Assembly: GCF_003594935.2 (NCBI RefSeq)
Contig: NZ_CP043342.1
Location: forward strand, 3,968,001-4,032,000
Direction: 5' to 3'
Source: Enterobacter huaxiensis
GTDB taxonomy: Bacteria; Pseudomonadota; Gammaproteobacteria; Enterobacterales; Enterobacteriaceae
DNA length: 64,000 nt
In this document: positions 33,513 to 42,581 of the stretch, piece after piece
Layout of the letters: the number at the start of each line of letters is the position of its first letter
Numbering within the stretch: position 1 is the first letter of the stretch
Program-made: the position numbers and the translations under genes
Notes under the pieces: model-generated
Told to the model about the DNA's origin: nothing
Seen by the model: only the letters and a program-made list of their open reading frames with translations
Database searches by the model: none

Positions 33513-34980
33513 GACGCCCGTCCTCCTGAGTTTGCGGCTTCAGTTTGATTTCGGCTAAGGTACGGGCGATTTTGCCGATATTTCCCGCACCCTGAATCAG
33601 AATCAGATCGTTACCCGTCAGCACCGGCGCGAGAATTTCCGCTGCCTGAGCCGGGTCGGAGACCAGAATTGGGTCCACTTTACCGCGTCCACGGATGGTA
33701 CGACACAGAGAACGGCTGTCCGCGCCCGGAATCGGCGTTTCGCCCGCGGAATAAACGTCCAGCATCAGCAGCGTATCGACCTGCGACAGCACGTTGGCGA
33801 AATCGTCATACAGATCGCGGGTACGGGTGTAGCGGTGCGGCTGGAAGATCATCACCAGGTTTTTATCCGGCCAGCCCGCGCGTGCCGCTTTGATGGTTGC
33901 ATCCACTTCCGTTGGGTGGTGACCGTAGTCGTCCACCAGCATGGCGGTACCCGCTTTGCCGTTTACGGCGTCGAGCGGGAATTCGCCGAGGAAGTCGAAG
34001 CGACGGCCTGTACCCTGGAAGCTTTCCAGCGCGCGCAGGATCGCCTCGTCTTCAATGCCTTCTTCCGTGGCAACAGCCACCGCCGCCGCCGCATTCAGGG
34101 CGTTATGACGGCCCGGCGCGTTCAGCGTAACCTGCAGCAGCTCTTTGTCCTGACGCGCCAGGGTGAAATGTCCCTGCGCCCCAACCTGCTTGTAATCTTC
34201 CACACGCACGTCAGCGTCTTCGCTGAAACCGTAGGTGGTAATCTGACGCCCAACGCGCGGCAGCAGCTCGCGGATCACCGGATCGTCGACGCACATTACC
34301 GCACGTCCATAGAACGGCAGATTGTGCAGGAAATTAATAAAGGTCTGTTTGAGATTCTCGAAGTCGCCCTGGTAGGTATCCATGTGGTCAGCTTCGATGT
34401 TGGTGACAATCGCCACCATTGGCTGCAGGTGCAGGAACGACGCATCGCTCTCATCCGCTTCTGCAATCAGATAGCGGCTGTGCCCCAGACGCGCATGCAC
34501 GCCTGCCGCTTTTACCAGGCCGCCGTTGACGAACGTCGGATCCAGTCCGGCCTCGGCGTAAATGCTGGATACCATTGCCGTGGTCGTGGTTTTACCGTGC
34601 GTACCCGCAACCGCGATGCCGTGACGGAAACGCATCAGTTCCGCCAGCATTTCAGCACGGCGGATCACCGGGATACGCGCTTCATGCGCGGCAACGATTT
34701 CCGGGTTGTCAGAGGAGATGGCGCTGGACACCACCACCACGCTCGCATCGCGCACGTTTTCCGGGCGATGGTTGAAATAGATAGTCGCCCCAAGCGACGC
34801 TAACTGCTGCGTAACAGGGTTTGGCGCCAGATCGGAACCGCTGATCTGATAACCTTCGTTAGCTAACACTTCGGCAATACCGCCCATGCCAGCACCGCCG
34901 ATGCCGACAAAGTGAATGTGCCGGACGCGACGCATCTCGGGCACGATAGAACGCAGTTTCGCCAGTTGTTGTGTATTCAT
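33505..34980 (-). CDS. murC: UDP-N-acetylmuramate--L-alanine ligase
   Basis: MurC adds the first amino acid, L-alanine, to UDP-MurNAc. The 491-residue Mur ligase shows HFVGIGGAGMGGIAEVL for UDP binding, AVAGTHGKTTTTAMVSSIYAE for ATP, the central EADESDASFLHLQP, and the C-terminal domain DDYGHHPTEVDATIKAAR. It overlaps ddlB and follows murG by about 60 bases, one of the larger gaps in the cluster. Confidence 0.98.
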   Translation of the reverse strand: MNTQQLAKLRSIVPEMRRVRHIHFVGIGGAGMGGIAEVLANEGYQISGSDLAPNPVTQQLASLGATIYFNHRPENVRDASVVVVSSAISSDNPEIVAAHEARIPVIRRAEMLAELMRFRHGIAVAGTHGKTTTTAMVSSIYAEAGLDPTFVNGGLVKAAGVHARLGHSRYLIAEADESDASFLHLQPMVAIVTNIEADHMDTYQGDFENLKQTFINFLHNLPFYGRAVMCVDDPVIRELLPRVGRQITTYGFSEDADVRVEDYKQVGAQGHFTLARQDKELLQVTLNAPGRHNALNAAAAVAVATEEGIEDEAILRALESFQGTGRRFDFLGEFPLDAVNGKAGTAMLVDDYGHHPTEVDATIKAARAGWPDKNLVMIFQPHRYTRTRDLYDDFANVLSQVDTLLMLDVYSAGETPIPGADSRSLCRTIRGRGKVDPILVSDPAQAAEILAPVLTGNDLILIQGAGNIGKIARTLAEIKLKPQTQEDGRHG

Positions 34981-35038
34981 TCTCTAAACGCCATCGACTA
35001 CTCAAAAAATTCGTGCAGCGCAACACGCGCTGCGAGGG

Positions 35039-36103
35039 TTAAGCCTGGGCTGCCAGGCTCACTTCTTTTGCCACTCGTTCTGTCGCATCCGGGATAGCCG
35101 TCGCGCGCGCGCGCTGCGCCATCTCCAGCAATGCGTCTCTGTTCCAGCCCGCCAGAGTGGTGGCGACCGCATCGGCGGTAAATTGTGGCTGCTCAAAAAT
35201 CTTCGCGGCGCCGGCTTTTTCAAGCGGCAGCGCATTCCAGTACTGCTGGCGGTCTTTGTGCTGGAAAGGCACAAACAGCGCAGGCAGGCCCGCGGCGGCA
35301 ATCTCACTCACCGTTAATGCACCCGAACGACAGACCACAACGTCGGCCCAGGCGTAGGCTGCGGCCATATCGTCGATAAACTCCGTCACTTTATGCTGCG
35401 GCTGCCCCGCTTCGGCGTAAGCCTGCTCAACGGTCTGCTGAGCGCCTTTACCGCTCTGATGCCAGATAGTCACGGCATCGCCCAGCTTTGCGGCAACCTG
35501 CGGCATCGTCTGGTTCAGGATGCGAGCCCCCTGAGAACCGCCGACGACCAGCACGCGGACCGGGCCTTCACGGCCGTTCAGGCGAGCCTCAGGCAGCGGT
35601 AGCGCCAGCACATCGACGCGCACTGGGTTTCCGACGACATCCGCTTTCGGGAACGCGCCAGGGAATGCCTGCATCACTTTAGTGGCGATTTTCGCCAGCC
35701 ATTTGTTGGTCAAACCGGCGATACCGTTCTGCTCGTGCAGCACCACGGGAATGCCCAGCGACCATGCCGCCAGCCCGCCGGGGCCAGACACATACCCGCC
35801 CATGCCCAGCACCACATCAGGCTTAAACTGCTTCATGATGGTGCGCGCCTGACGCCAGGCGTTAAAAATACGCACCGGGGCCAGCAGCATTGCCTTGAGG
35901 CCTTTGCCCCGCAGGCCGGAAATACGAATAAAGTCGATCTCAATACCGTGCTTCGGTACCAGGTCGGCTTCCATGCGGTCTGCGGTTCCCAGCCAGCGTA
36001 CCTGCCAGCCCTGATCCATTAAATGGTGCGCAACCGCGAGCCCCGGGAACACGTGTCCGCCGGTACCGCCTGCCATCACCATTAACCGCTTCGGTTGATT
36101 CAT
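35039..36103 (-). CDS. murG: UDP-N-acetylglucosamine--undecaprenyl-PP-MurNAc-pentapeptide transferase
   Basis: MurG transfers GlcNAc to lipid I, making lipid II on the inner face of the membrane. The 354-residue GT-B enzyme begins with the glycine loop MVMAGGTGGHVFPGLAVA. It has a second loop GGSQGARILNQTMP and the UDP-GlcNAc binding region VVCRSGALTVSEIAAAGLPA with FVPFQHKDRQQYWNA. It overlaps ftsW by four bases. Confidence 0.98.
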   Translation of the reverse strand: MNQPKRLMVMAGGTGGHVFPGLAVAHHLMDQGWQVRWLGTADRMEADLVPKHGIEIDFIRISGLRGKGLKAMLLAPVRIFNAWRQARTIMKQFKPDVVLGMGGYVSGPGGLAAWSLGIPVVLHEQNGIAGLTNKWLAKIATKVMQAFPGAFPKADVVGNPVRVDVLALPLPEARLNGREGPVRVLVVGGSQGARILNQTMPQVAAKLGDAVTIWHQSGKGAQQTVEQAYAEAGQPQHKVTEFIDDMAAAYAWADVVVCRSGALTVSEIAAAGLPALFVPFQHKDRQQYWNALPLEKAGAAKIFEQPQFTADAVATTLAGWNRDALLEMAQRARATAIPDATERVAKEVSLAAQA

Positions 36104-37344
36104 CGTGAACCTCGTGTAAACGCCTGTGCTTTCTCCAGACGCGTCTCATAATCTATACGTAACAAAAACATGATGGCCGTCGACATAATCAGCAGACTCG
36201 AACCACCATAGCTTATCAGCGGCAACGTCAGGCCCTTGGTCGGCAGCATGCCTGCTGCGGCCCCAACGTTAACCAATGCCTGGAAGCTAAACCAGATACC
36301 AATTGAGCAGGCCAGAAAACCTGAGAAGCGGTGATCGATCTCCAGCGCTTTACGGCCAATCGACATGGCGCGGAAAGCGACGAAGAATACCATTAATAGT
36401 GCCAATACCACACCGATATAACCCAGCTCTTCCCCAATAATGGAGAAGATGAAGTCCGTGTGGGCCTCAGGTAAATACTCCAGTTTTTGCACCGAGTTAC
36501 CTAAGCCTTGCCCCCAGACTTCACCGCGGCCAAACGCCATCAACGACTGCGTCAGCTGATAACCGCTGCCGAACGGGTCTTCCCAGGGGTTCCAGAACGA
36601 GGTCACGCGGCGGATACGATACGGCTCGGCGAGGATCAGCAGCACAACCGCAGATATCCCCATCCCGATGATGGCGATGAACTGCCACAGCTTGGCCCCG
36701 GCCAGGAATAGCATCGCCAGCGTGGTCACAAACAGTACGACTACGGTACCGAGGTCAGGCTGCGCCAGCAAGAGCACGGCAAGAACCAGGATTACTCCCA
36801 TCGGTTTCAAAAAGCCGCGAAGGTTGTTACGCACTTCATCAACTTTACGCACCAGGTAGTTTGCCAGATAGCAGAACAGGGAGAGCTTGGTGAACTCGGC
36901 CGGCTGAATACGCAGCGGACCGAAGGCAATCCAGCGCGATGCCCCGTTAACGGAGCTACCCACGACCAGTACAATCAGCAGCATGACGATCGACGCGATC
37001 AGCATGGCCGTACTGTGGCGCTGCCAGAACGCCATCGGCAGGCGCAAGGTCACCATCGCAAGACAAAACGCCAGGATGATGTACAGCCCGTCACGCTTGG
37101 CAAACAGGAAGGGATCGTTAGCGAGACGCTGGCCAACAGGCATCGACGCTGACGTCACCATGATAAAACCGATCGCCGCCAGCCCCAGCGTAAGCCAGAA
37201 CAGCATGCGGTCGTACATGATCAGGCTATCGGAATCTTTATCCCGCGAAGCCATCACCCAGCCTTTCAGGGCCGCAAAAAGCCACACCAGAATTCCAAAT
37301 CCTGGCAGGCGCGGCATTTTCAGGCGAGGGAGAGATAAACGCAT
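36100..37344 (-). CDS. ftsW: Septal peptidoglycan polymerase FtsW (SEDS family)
   Basis: FtsW is the SEDS glycosyltransferase that polymerises septal glycan with FtsI. The 414-residue protein has about ten membrane segments and conserved stretches GSSVNGASRWIAFGPLRIQP, QPAEFTKLSLFCYLA, and near the end GLTLPLISYGGSSLL. It overlaps murG by four bases and shares one base with murD, in line with its partnership with the downstream-acting ftsI product. Confidence 0.98.
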   Translation of the reverse strand: MRLSLPRLKMPRLPGFGILVWLFAALKGWVMASRDKDSDSLIMYDRMLFWLTLGLAAIGFIMVTSASMPVGQRLANDPFLFAKRDGLYIILAFCLAMVTLRLPMAFWQRHSTAMLIASIVMLLIVLVVGSSVNGASRWIAFGPLRIQPAEFTKLSLFCYLANYLVRKVDEVRNNLRGFLKPMGVILVLAVLLLAQPDLGTVVVLFVTTLAMLFLAGAKLWQFIAIIGMGISAVVLLILAEPYRIRRVTSFWNPWEDPFGSGYQLTQSLMAFGRGEVWGQGLGNSVQKLEYLPEAHTDFIFSIIGEELGYIGVVLALLMVFFVAFRAMSIGRKALEIDHRFSGFLACSIGIWFSFQALVNVGAAAGMLPTKGLTLPLISYGGSSLLIMSTAIMFLLRIDYETRLEKAQAFTRGSR

Positions 37345-38660
37345 CAGCCTAACTCCTTCGCCAGGCGGGTAAAGACATCACCACGCTGTTCGAAATTCTT
37401 GAACTGATCGAGGCTGGCACATGCGGGTGAAAGCAGCACCATATCGCCAGGCTTGACGCGCGGGGCAATCAGACGCATCGCCTGTTCCATTGTCTCGGTT
37501 TGTTCGGCAACCTCAGGGCGCAGTGCAGCCAGTTGGCCACCGTCACGACCAAAGCAGTACAGACGGACGTTATCTCCGGCGAGATACTGTTTCAGGGAGG
37601 AGAAATCAGCAGACTTACCGTCGCCGCCAAGCAGCAGATGCAGCGTGCCCTCCACGTGCAGGCCGTTCAGGGCCGCCTCGGTGCTTCCCACGTTGGTGGC
37701 TTTGGAGTCGTTGATCCAGCGCGCGCCGTTGTGCTCAAGCGCCAGCTGGAAACGGTGCGCCAGGCCGGTATAGGTGGTCAGCGCTTTTAAACTTGAAGAA
37801 CGCGGCAGGCCAACGGCATCCGCCAGCGCCAGCGCCGCCAGGGCGTTGGTGTAGTTATGCTGACCGGAAAGCTTCATCTCTTTCACGTTCAGCACTTTCT
37901 CACCCTTTACGCGCAGCCAGGTTTCGCCCAGCTGGCGGTTCAGATGGTAGTCACCCATGGTGATACCAAAGCTGATGCAGCGTTCGTCGGCGCCGCGTAC
38001 CGGCATGGTCAGCGCGTCGTCGGCATTGACCACGCAGACTTTGGCATTTTCATAAACGCGCAGTTTGGCCGCGCGGTACTGCTGCAGGCCAAACGGGTAG
38101 CGGTCCATGTGATCTTCGGTCACGTTCAGGATCGTCGCGGCGGCGGCATGCAGGCTGGAGGTCGTTTCCAGCTGGAAGCTGGAGAGTTCCAGCACATACA
38201 GCTCACAGCCCTTATCCAGCAGCATCAGCGCGGGCAGCCCGATATTGCCGCCCACGCCCACGTTCATGCCTGCGGCTTTCGCCATCTCGCCGACCAGAGT
38301 AGTAACGGTGCTTTTACCGTTTGAACCGGTAATGGCGATAATCGGTGCCTGCGCTTCGCGGCAGAACAGCTCAATATCGCCAACAATCTCAACGCCCGCG
38401 TCAGAAGCGGCGCTGAGTGAAGGATGCGCCAGCGCCATGCCAGGACTTGCAACAATCAGATCGGCTGCCAGCAGCCAGTCATCATTCAGACCACCAAGGT
38501 GGCGTTCAACCTGCTCCGGCAGCGTGTCCAGACCCGGCGGAGAGACACGCGTGTCCATCACGCGCGGCGTCACGCCGCGCGCAAGGAAAAAGTCCACGCA
38601 GGAAAGACCGGTCAGGCCCAACCCGATGATAACGACTTTTTTGCCCTGGTAATCTGCCAT
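37344..38660 (-). CDS. murD: UDP-N-acetylmuramoyl-L-alanine--D-glutamate ligase
   Basis: MurD adds D-glutamate to UDP-MurNAc-L-Ala. The 438-residue Mur ligase has an N-terminal UDP-binding domain (KVVIIGLGLTGLSCVDFFL), the ATP loop AITGSNGKSTVTTLVGEM, and the C-terminal domain INDSKATNVGSTEAALNGL. It shares a base with ftsW and lies two bases after mraY, so it is translated within the same polycistron. Confidence 0.98.
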   Translation of the reverse strand: MADYQGKKVVIIGLGLTGLSCVDFFLARGVTPRVMDTRVSPPGLDTLPEQVERHLGGLNDDWLLAADLIVASPGMALAHPSLSAASDAGVEIVGDIELFCREAQAPIIAITGSNGKSTVTTLVGEMAKAAGMNVGVGGNIGLPALMLLDKGCELYVLELSSFQLETTSSLHAAAATILNVTEDHMDRYPFGLQQYRAAKLRVYENAKVCVVNADDALTMPVRGADERCISFGITMGDYHLNRQLGETWLRVKGEKVLNVKEMKLSGQHNYTNALAALALADAVGLPRSSSLKALTTYTGLAHRFQLALEHNGARWINDSKATNVGSTEAALNGLHVEGTLHLLLGGDGKSADFSSLKQYLAGDNVRLYCFGRDGGQLAALRPEVAEQTETMEQAMRLIAPRVKPGDMVLLSPACASLDQFKNFEQRGDVFTRLAKELG

Positions 38661-38662
38661 GA

Positions 38663-39745
38663 TTAACGTACCTTCAGCGTTGCCAGGCCAATCAGCACCA
38701 GCATCAGCGAAATAATCCAGAAGCGCACAATGACGCGCGGCTCCGGCCAGCCTTTCAGTTCATAGTGGTGGTGAATCGGTGCCATACGGAAGATGCGCTG
38801 ACCGCGCAGCTTGAAGGAGCCGACCTGCAGAATGACCGACAGGGTTTCAACCACAAACACGCCGCCCATGATCACCAGCAGGAACTCCTGACGCAGCAGC
38901 ACGGCAATGATGCCCAGCGCGCCGCCCAGCGCCAGCGAACCGACGTCACCCATAAAGACCTGAGCCGGATAGGTGTTGAACCACAGGAAGCCCAGCCCCG
39001 CCCCGACAATCGCCGTACAGACGATCACCAGCTCACCCGCGTGCCGCAGATACGGTATATGCAGGTAGTTCGCAAAATTCATGTTACCGGTGGCCCACGC
39101 CACCAGCGCAAAACCGCCCGCAACGAAGACGGTCGGCATAATCGCCAGACCGTCCAGGCCATCGGTCAGGTTAACGGCGTTACCGGTACCGACAATAACG
39201 AAGTAGGCCAGCAGGATGTAGAACAGCCCAAGCTGCGGCATCACGTCCTTGAAGAACGGGACTACCAGCTCGGTGGCCGGCGTGTCTTTTCCTGCCAGGT
39301 ACAGCGCAAAGGCCACGCCCAGCGCAATCACCGACATCCAGAAATACTTCCAGCGGGCGATCAGACCTTTGGTGTCTTTGCGCACCACTTTGCGGTAGTC
39401 ATCAACAAAACCGATGATCCCGTAGCCAATCAGCACGGTCAGCACGCACCAGACGTACGGGTTAGAGGGATAAGCCCACAGAAGCACAGAAACAATAATC
39501 GCGGTCAGGATCATGATCCCGCCCATGGTTGGCGTTCCGCGCTTGCTAAAGTGTGATTCCGGACCATCGTTACGCACGACCTGGCCAAAAGAGAGTTTTT
39601 GCAGACGGGCAATCATGCGCGGGCCCATCCACAAGGAGATGAACAGCGCAGTCAGCAGGCTGACGATGGCGCGAAACGTCAGATAGGAAAAGACGTTAAA
39701 GCCTGAATAATATTTGACCAAATGTTCGGCCAGCCAAACTAACAT
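38663..39745 (-). CDS. mraY: Phospho-N-acetylmuramoyl-pentapeptide transferase MraY
   Basis: MraY is an integral membrane enzyme that makes lipid I by moving phospho-MurNAc-pentapeptide to undecaprenyl phosphate. The 360-residue protein has about ten membrane helices, the aspartate motif FVDDYRKV, the family signature NAVNLTDGLDGLAIMP, and the HHH-type loop MAPIHHHYELKGWPE. It overlaps murF by seven bases. Confidence 0.98.
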   Translation of the reverse strand: MLVWLAEHLVKYYSGFNVFSYLTFRAIVSLLTALFISLWMGPRMIARLQKLSFGQVVRNDGPESHFSKRGTPTMGGIMILTAIIVSVLLWAYPSNPYVWCVLTVLIGYGIIGFVDDYRKVVRKDTKGLIARWKYFWMSVIALGVAFALYLAGKDTPATELVVPFFKDVMPQLGLFYILLAYFVIVGTGNAVNLTDGLDGLAIMPTVFVAGGFALVAWATGNMNFANYLHIPYLRHAGELVIVCTAIVGAGLGFLWFNTYPAQVFMGDVGSLALGGALGIIAVLLRQEFLLVIMGGVFVVETLSVILQVGSFKLRGQRIFRMAPIHHHYELKGWPEPRVIVRFWIISLMLVLIGLATLKVR

Positions 39746-41097
39746 GTTCCGTTCTCCTGTAATGCGTGCACAACCTCTTCCATGGCGGCACTACGTGAAC
39801 CTTTCACTAAAACAGTCACAATTTGTTTTTCTGTAATCAACGTCTTAAGACGTTCAATCAAAGCGTCTTTATCGGCAAAATGTTCGCCTACGCCGCTGGC
39901 CTGGCTTATTGCCTGGCTCAGTTCTCCTGCGCTCAGCACGCGGTCCAGTCCCGCGGCTTTCGCGGCGTCGCCCACCTGTGTATGACAGGCTTCGCTTTCA
40001 TTGCCCAACTCCGCCATGTCGCCAACCACCATCACGCGGTAGCCGGGCATTTCAGACAGCACCTGCACCGCCGCCGTCATTGACCCGACGTTGGCGTTAT
40101 AGGAGTCATCCAGCAGCAGCTTGTTTTCGGAAAGCCTAATCGGGAACAGACGCCCGGGAACGGCTTTTAAATTTGCCAGACCCGTTTTAATCGCTTCATG
40201 CGACGCGCCCACCGCCATCGACAGGGCCGCAGCAGCAAGGGCATTGGCGATGTTATGACGACCCGGCAGCGGCAGCAGCACGTCAACACCCCCCGTTGGG
40301 GTATTCAGCGTGAACTCCGTGCCATGCGACGTCACATGGATATTGGTCGCGGTAAAATCACTGTTGGCCGCATTCGGCGAGAAGCGCCAGGTCTTACGCG
40401 CCCCAATGATGCTCTGCCAGTTCAGCCAGTCGTTGTTATCGGCATTCATGATGGCGATACCGTCAGCCGGCAGGCCGGTGTAAATCTCACCTTTGGCCTT
40501 CGCCACGCCTTCCAGCGACCCGAAGCCTTCAAGGTGAGCAGCCGCCAGGTTGTTCACCAGCGCCGCTTCCGGACGGGTCAGGCTCACGGTCCAGGCGATT
40601 TCGCCCTGATGGTTTGCCCCTAGCTCGATCACCGCAAATTCATGCTCTTTGGTCAGACGGAGTAATGTCATCGGCACGCCGATATCATTATTTAGGTTGC
40701 CCGCGGTATAAAGCGTGTTGCCACACTGGCCGAGGATCGCCGCCGTCATCTCTTTGACGGACGTTTTGCCCGATGAGCCCGTCAGCGCCACGACGCGAGT
40801 CGGAACCTGCTGGCGTACCCATGCTGCCAGTTCACCGAATGCCAGACGCGTATCTTTCACCACTATCTGCGGCAGCTCGATATCGAGCTTGCGGCTGACC
40901 AGCAGCGCGCCCGCGCCGTTCTCTTTGGCCTGACCCGCAAAATCATGCGCGTCAAAGCGTTCACCTTTCAACGCCACAAACAGACAACCCGCTGTCACCT
41001 TCCGGGTATCCGTCGTTACGGCGTCAATGGTCAGATCCTGACCGTGCAGTGCGCCCTGCAGGATGGCAGCGGCCTGGCCTAGCGTAAGGCTAATCAT
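39739..41097 (-). CDS. murF: UDP-MurNAc-tripeptide--D-alanyl-D-alanine ligase
   Basis: MurF adds the D-Ala-D-Ala dipeptide made by DdlB, completing UDP-MurNAc-pentapeptide. The 452-residue Mur ligase shows the N-terminal TDTRKVTAGCLFVALKGERF, ATP loop VALTGSSGKTSVKEMTAAIL, the central IELGANHQGEIAWTV, and LLDDSYNANVGSMTAA in the C-terminal domain. It overlaps both mraY and murE by a few bases. Confidence 0.98.
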   Translation of the reverse strand: MISLTLGQAAAILQGALHGQDLTIDAVTTDTRKVTAGCLFVALKGERFDAHDFAGQAKENGAGALLVSRKLDIELPQIVVKDTRLAFGELAAWVRQQVPTRVVALTGSSGKTSVKEMTAAILGQCGNTLYTAGNLNNDIGVPMTLLRLTKEHEFAVIELGANHQGEIAWTVSLTRPEAALVNNLAAAHLEGFGSLEGVAKAKGEIYTGLPADGIAIMNADNNDWLNWQSIIGARKTWRFSPNAANSDFTATNIHVTSHGTEFTLNTPTGGVDVLLPLPGRHNIANALAAAALSMAVGASHEAIKTGLANLKAVPGRLFPIRLSENKLLLDDSYNANVGSMTAAVQVLSEMPGYRVMVVGDMAELGNESEACHTQVGDAAKAAGLDRVLSAGELSQAISQASGVGEHFADKDALIERLKTLITEKQIVTVLVKGSRSAAMEEVVHALQENGTC

Positions 41098-42581
41098 GCC
41101 ACCACTCCCAGCAGACGCGCTGCCGTCACGCGGTCTGAATAGTCCAGACGGCGATTGCCAACAATCTGATAATCTTCATGACCTTTGCCGGCGAGCAGAA
41201 CCACATCGTTCTCCCGCGCCTGCATGATGGCGTTAGTCACCGCTTCAGCACGGCCTTCGACTACGCGCGCGCGGCCCGCGTCCAGCATACCCGCAAGGAT
41301 GTCGTTGATAATGGCGCGCGGCTCTTCGGTACGCGGGTTGTCATCGGTCACCACCGGAATATCCGCGAACTGTTCGGCAATGGCGCCCATCAGCGGGCGT
41401 TTGCCCTTGTCGCGATCGCCGCCGCAGCCAAACACGCACCAGAGCTTACCGGCGCAGTGCAGGCGAGCCGCTTCCAGCGCTTTTTCCAGCGCGTCCGGCG
41501 TGTGGGCATAATCGACGACAACGGTCGGTTTACCCGGCGCGCTGAACACTTCCATTCGGCCACAAACCGGCTGCAGACGCTCGGCGGTGCTCAGCAGTTC
41601 GGCCATCGGATACCCGAGTGCCAGCAGCGTAGCCAGCGCCAGCAGAAGGTTGCTGACGTTGAATGCGCCCATCAGGCGGCTTTCAATCTCACCCTCACCC
41701 CATGACGAGGCAAAGCGGATCGTCGCGCCGCTGTCGTGATAAGTCACCTCAACCGCCTTTAGCCAGCGGCCGTGGCAGTTCGGGTTAATATTGTCTTCCA
41801 TTGAAACCGCCACCGCATCCGGCAGCTTCGCCAGCCAGCGACGACCGACTTCATCGTCGGCGTTGACGATCGCCTGGCCGCTGTGGTGGGTTGAATAGAG
41901 CAGCCATTTCGCGGCTTCGTAGTGCTCCATATCACCGTGATAATCAAGATGATCGCGGCTGAGGTTAGTGAACACGGAGGCCGCAAACTTCAGCGCTGCC
42001 ACGCGGTGCTGTACCAGCCCGTGGGAAGAGACCTCCATCGCGGCGAAGGTTGCGCCCTGCCCCGCCAGACCTGCCAGCACGTGCTGTACGTCAACGGCAG
42101 AACCGGTGGTATTTTCCGTCGGGCTCACTTTGCCCAGCAGGCCGTTACCGACGGTGCCCATGACGGCGCCGGTTTCACCCAGCAGCTGCGCCCATTGCGC
42201 CATCAGCTGCGTGGTGGTGGTTTTTCCGTTCGTCCCCGTCACGCCAACCAGACGCAGCTGGTCGGAGGGTTCATGATAGAAACGTCCTGCCAGCGCGGAG
42301 AGACGCTCATTCAGCTGGCTGAGATAAATAACCGGCACACCGTGCATTTCACGGATTTCACCGTCGGTTGCCTCATCTTTGGCCTCCGCAATAATGGCAG
42401 CAACACCTTGCGCAATCGCCTGCGGGATATAACGACGCCCGTCCGCCTGATGACCCATCACTGCCACAAAGAGATCGCCAGAAGCAGCCACACGGCTGTC
42501 CAGTATCATCTCCCGCAGTGCTCGCTCCGGTGCATTTGGCACCCACGGAGCGAGAAGGTCGCGCAAATTACGATCTGCCAC
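41094..42581 (-). CDS. murE: UDP-MurNAc-L-Ala-D-Glu--meso-diaminopimelate ligase
   Basis: MurE adds meso-diaminopimelate as the third residue of the stem peptide. The 495-residue enzyme has the ATP loop GVTGTNGKTTTTQLMAQW. The substrate-choosing motif DDNPRTEEPRAI marks the DAP type rather than the lysine type. It overlaps ftsI by 14 bases and murF by four, so coupling is likely. Confidence 0.98.
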   Translation of the reverse strand: MADRNLRDLLAPWVPNAPERALREMILDSRVAASGDLFVAVMGHQADGRRYIPQAIAQGVAAIIAEAKDEATDGEIREMHGVPVIYLSQLNERLSALAGRFYHEPSDQLRLVGVTGTNGKTTTTQLMAQWAQLLGETGAVMGTVGNGLLGKVSPTENTTGSAVDVQHVLAGLAGQGATFAAMEVSSHGLVQHRVAALKFAASVFTNLSRDHLDYHGDMEHYEAAKWLLYSTHHSGQAIVNADDEVGRRWLAKLPDAVAVSMEDNINPNCHGRWLKAVEVTYHDSGATIRFASSWGEGEIESRLMGAFNVSNLLLALATLLALGYPMAELLSTAERLQPVCGRMEVFSAPGKPTVVVDYAHTPDALEKALEAARLHCAGKLWCVFGCGGDRDKGKRPLMGAIAEQFADIPVVTDDNPRTEEPRAIINDILAGMLDAGRARVVEGRAEAVTNAIMQARENDVVLLAGKGHEDYQIVGNRRLDYSDRVTAARLLGVVA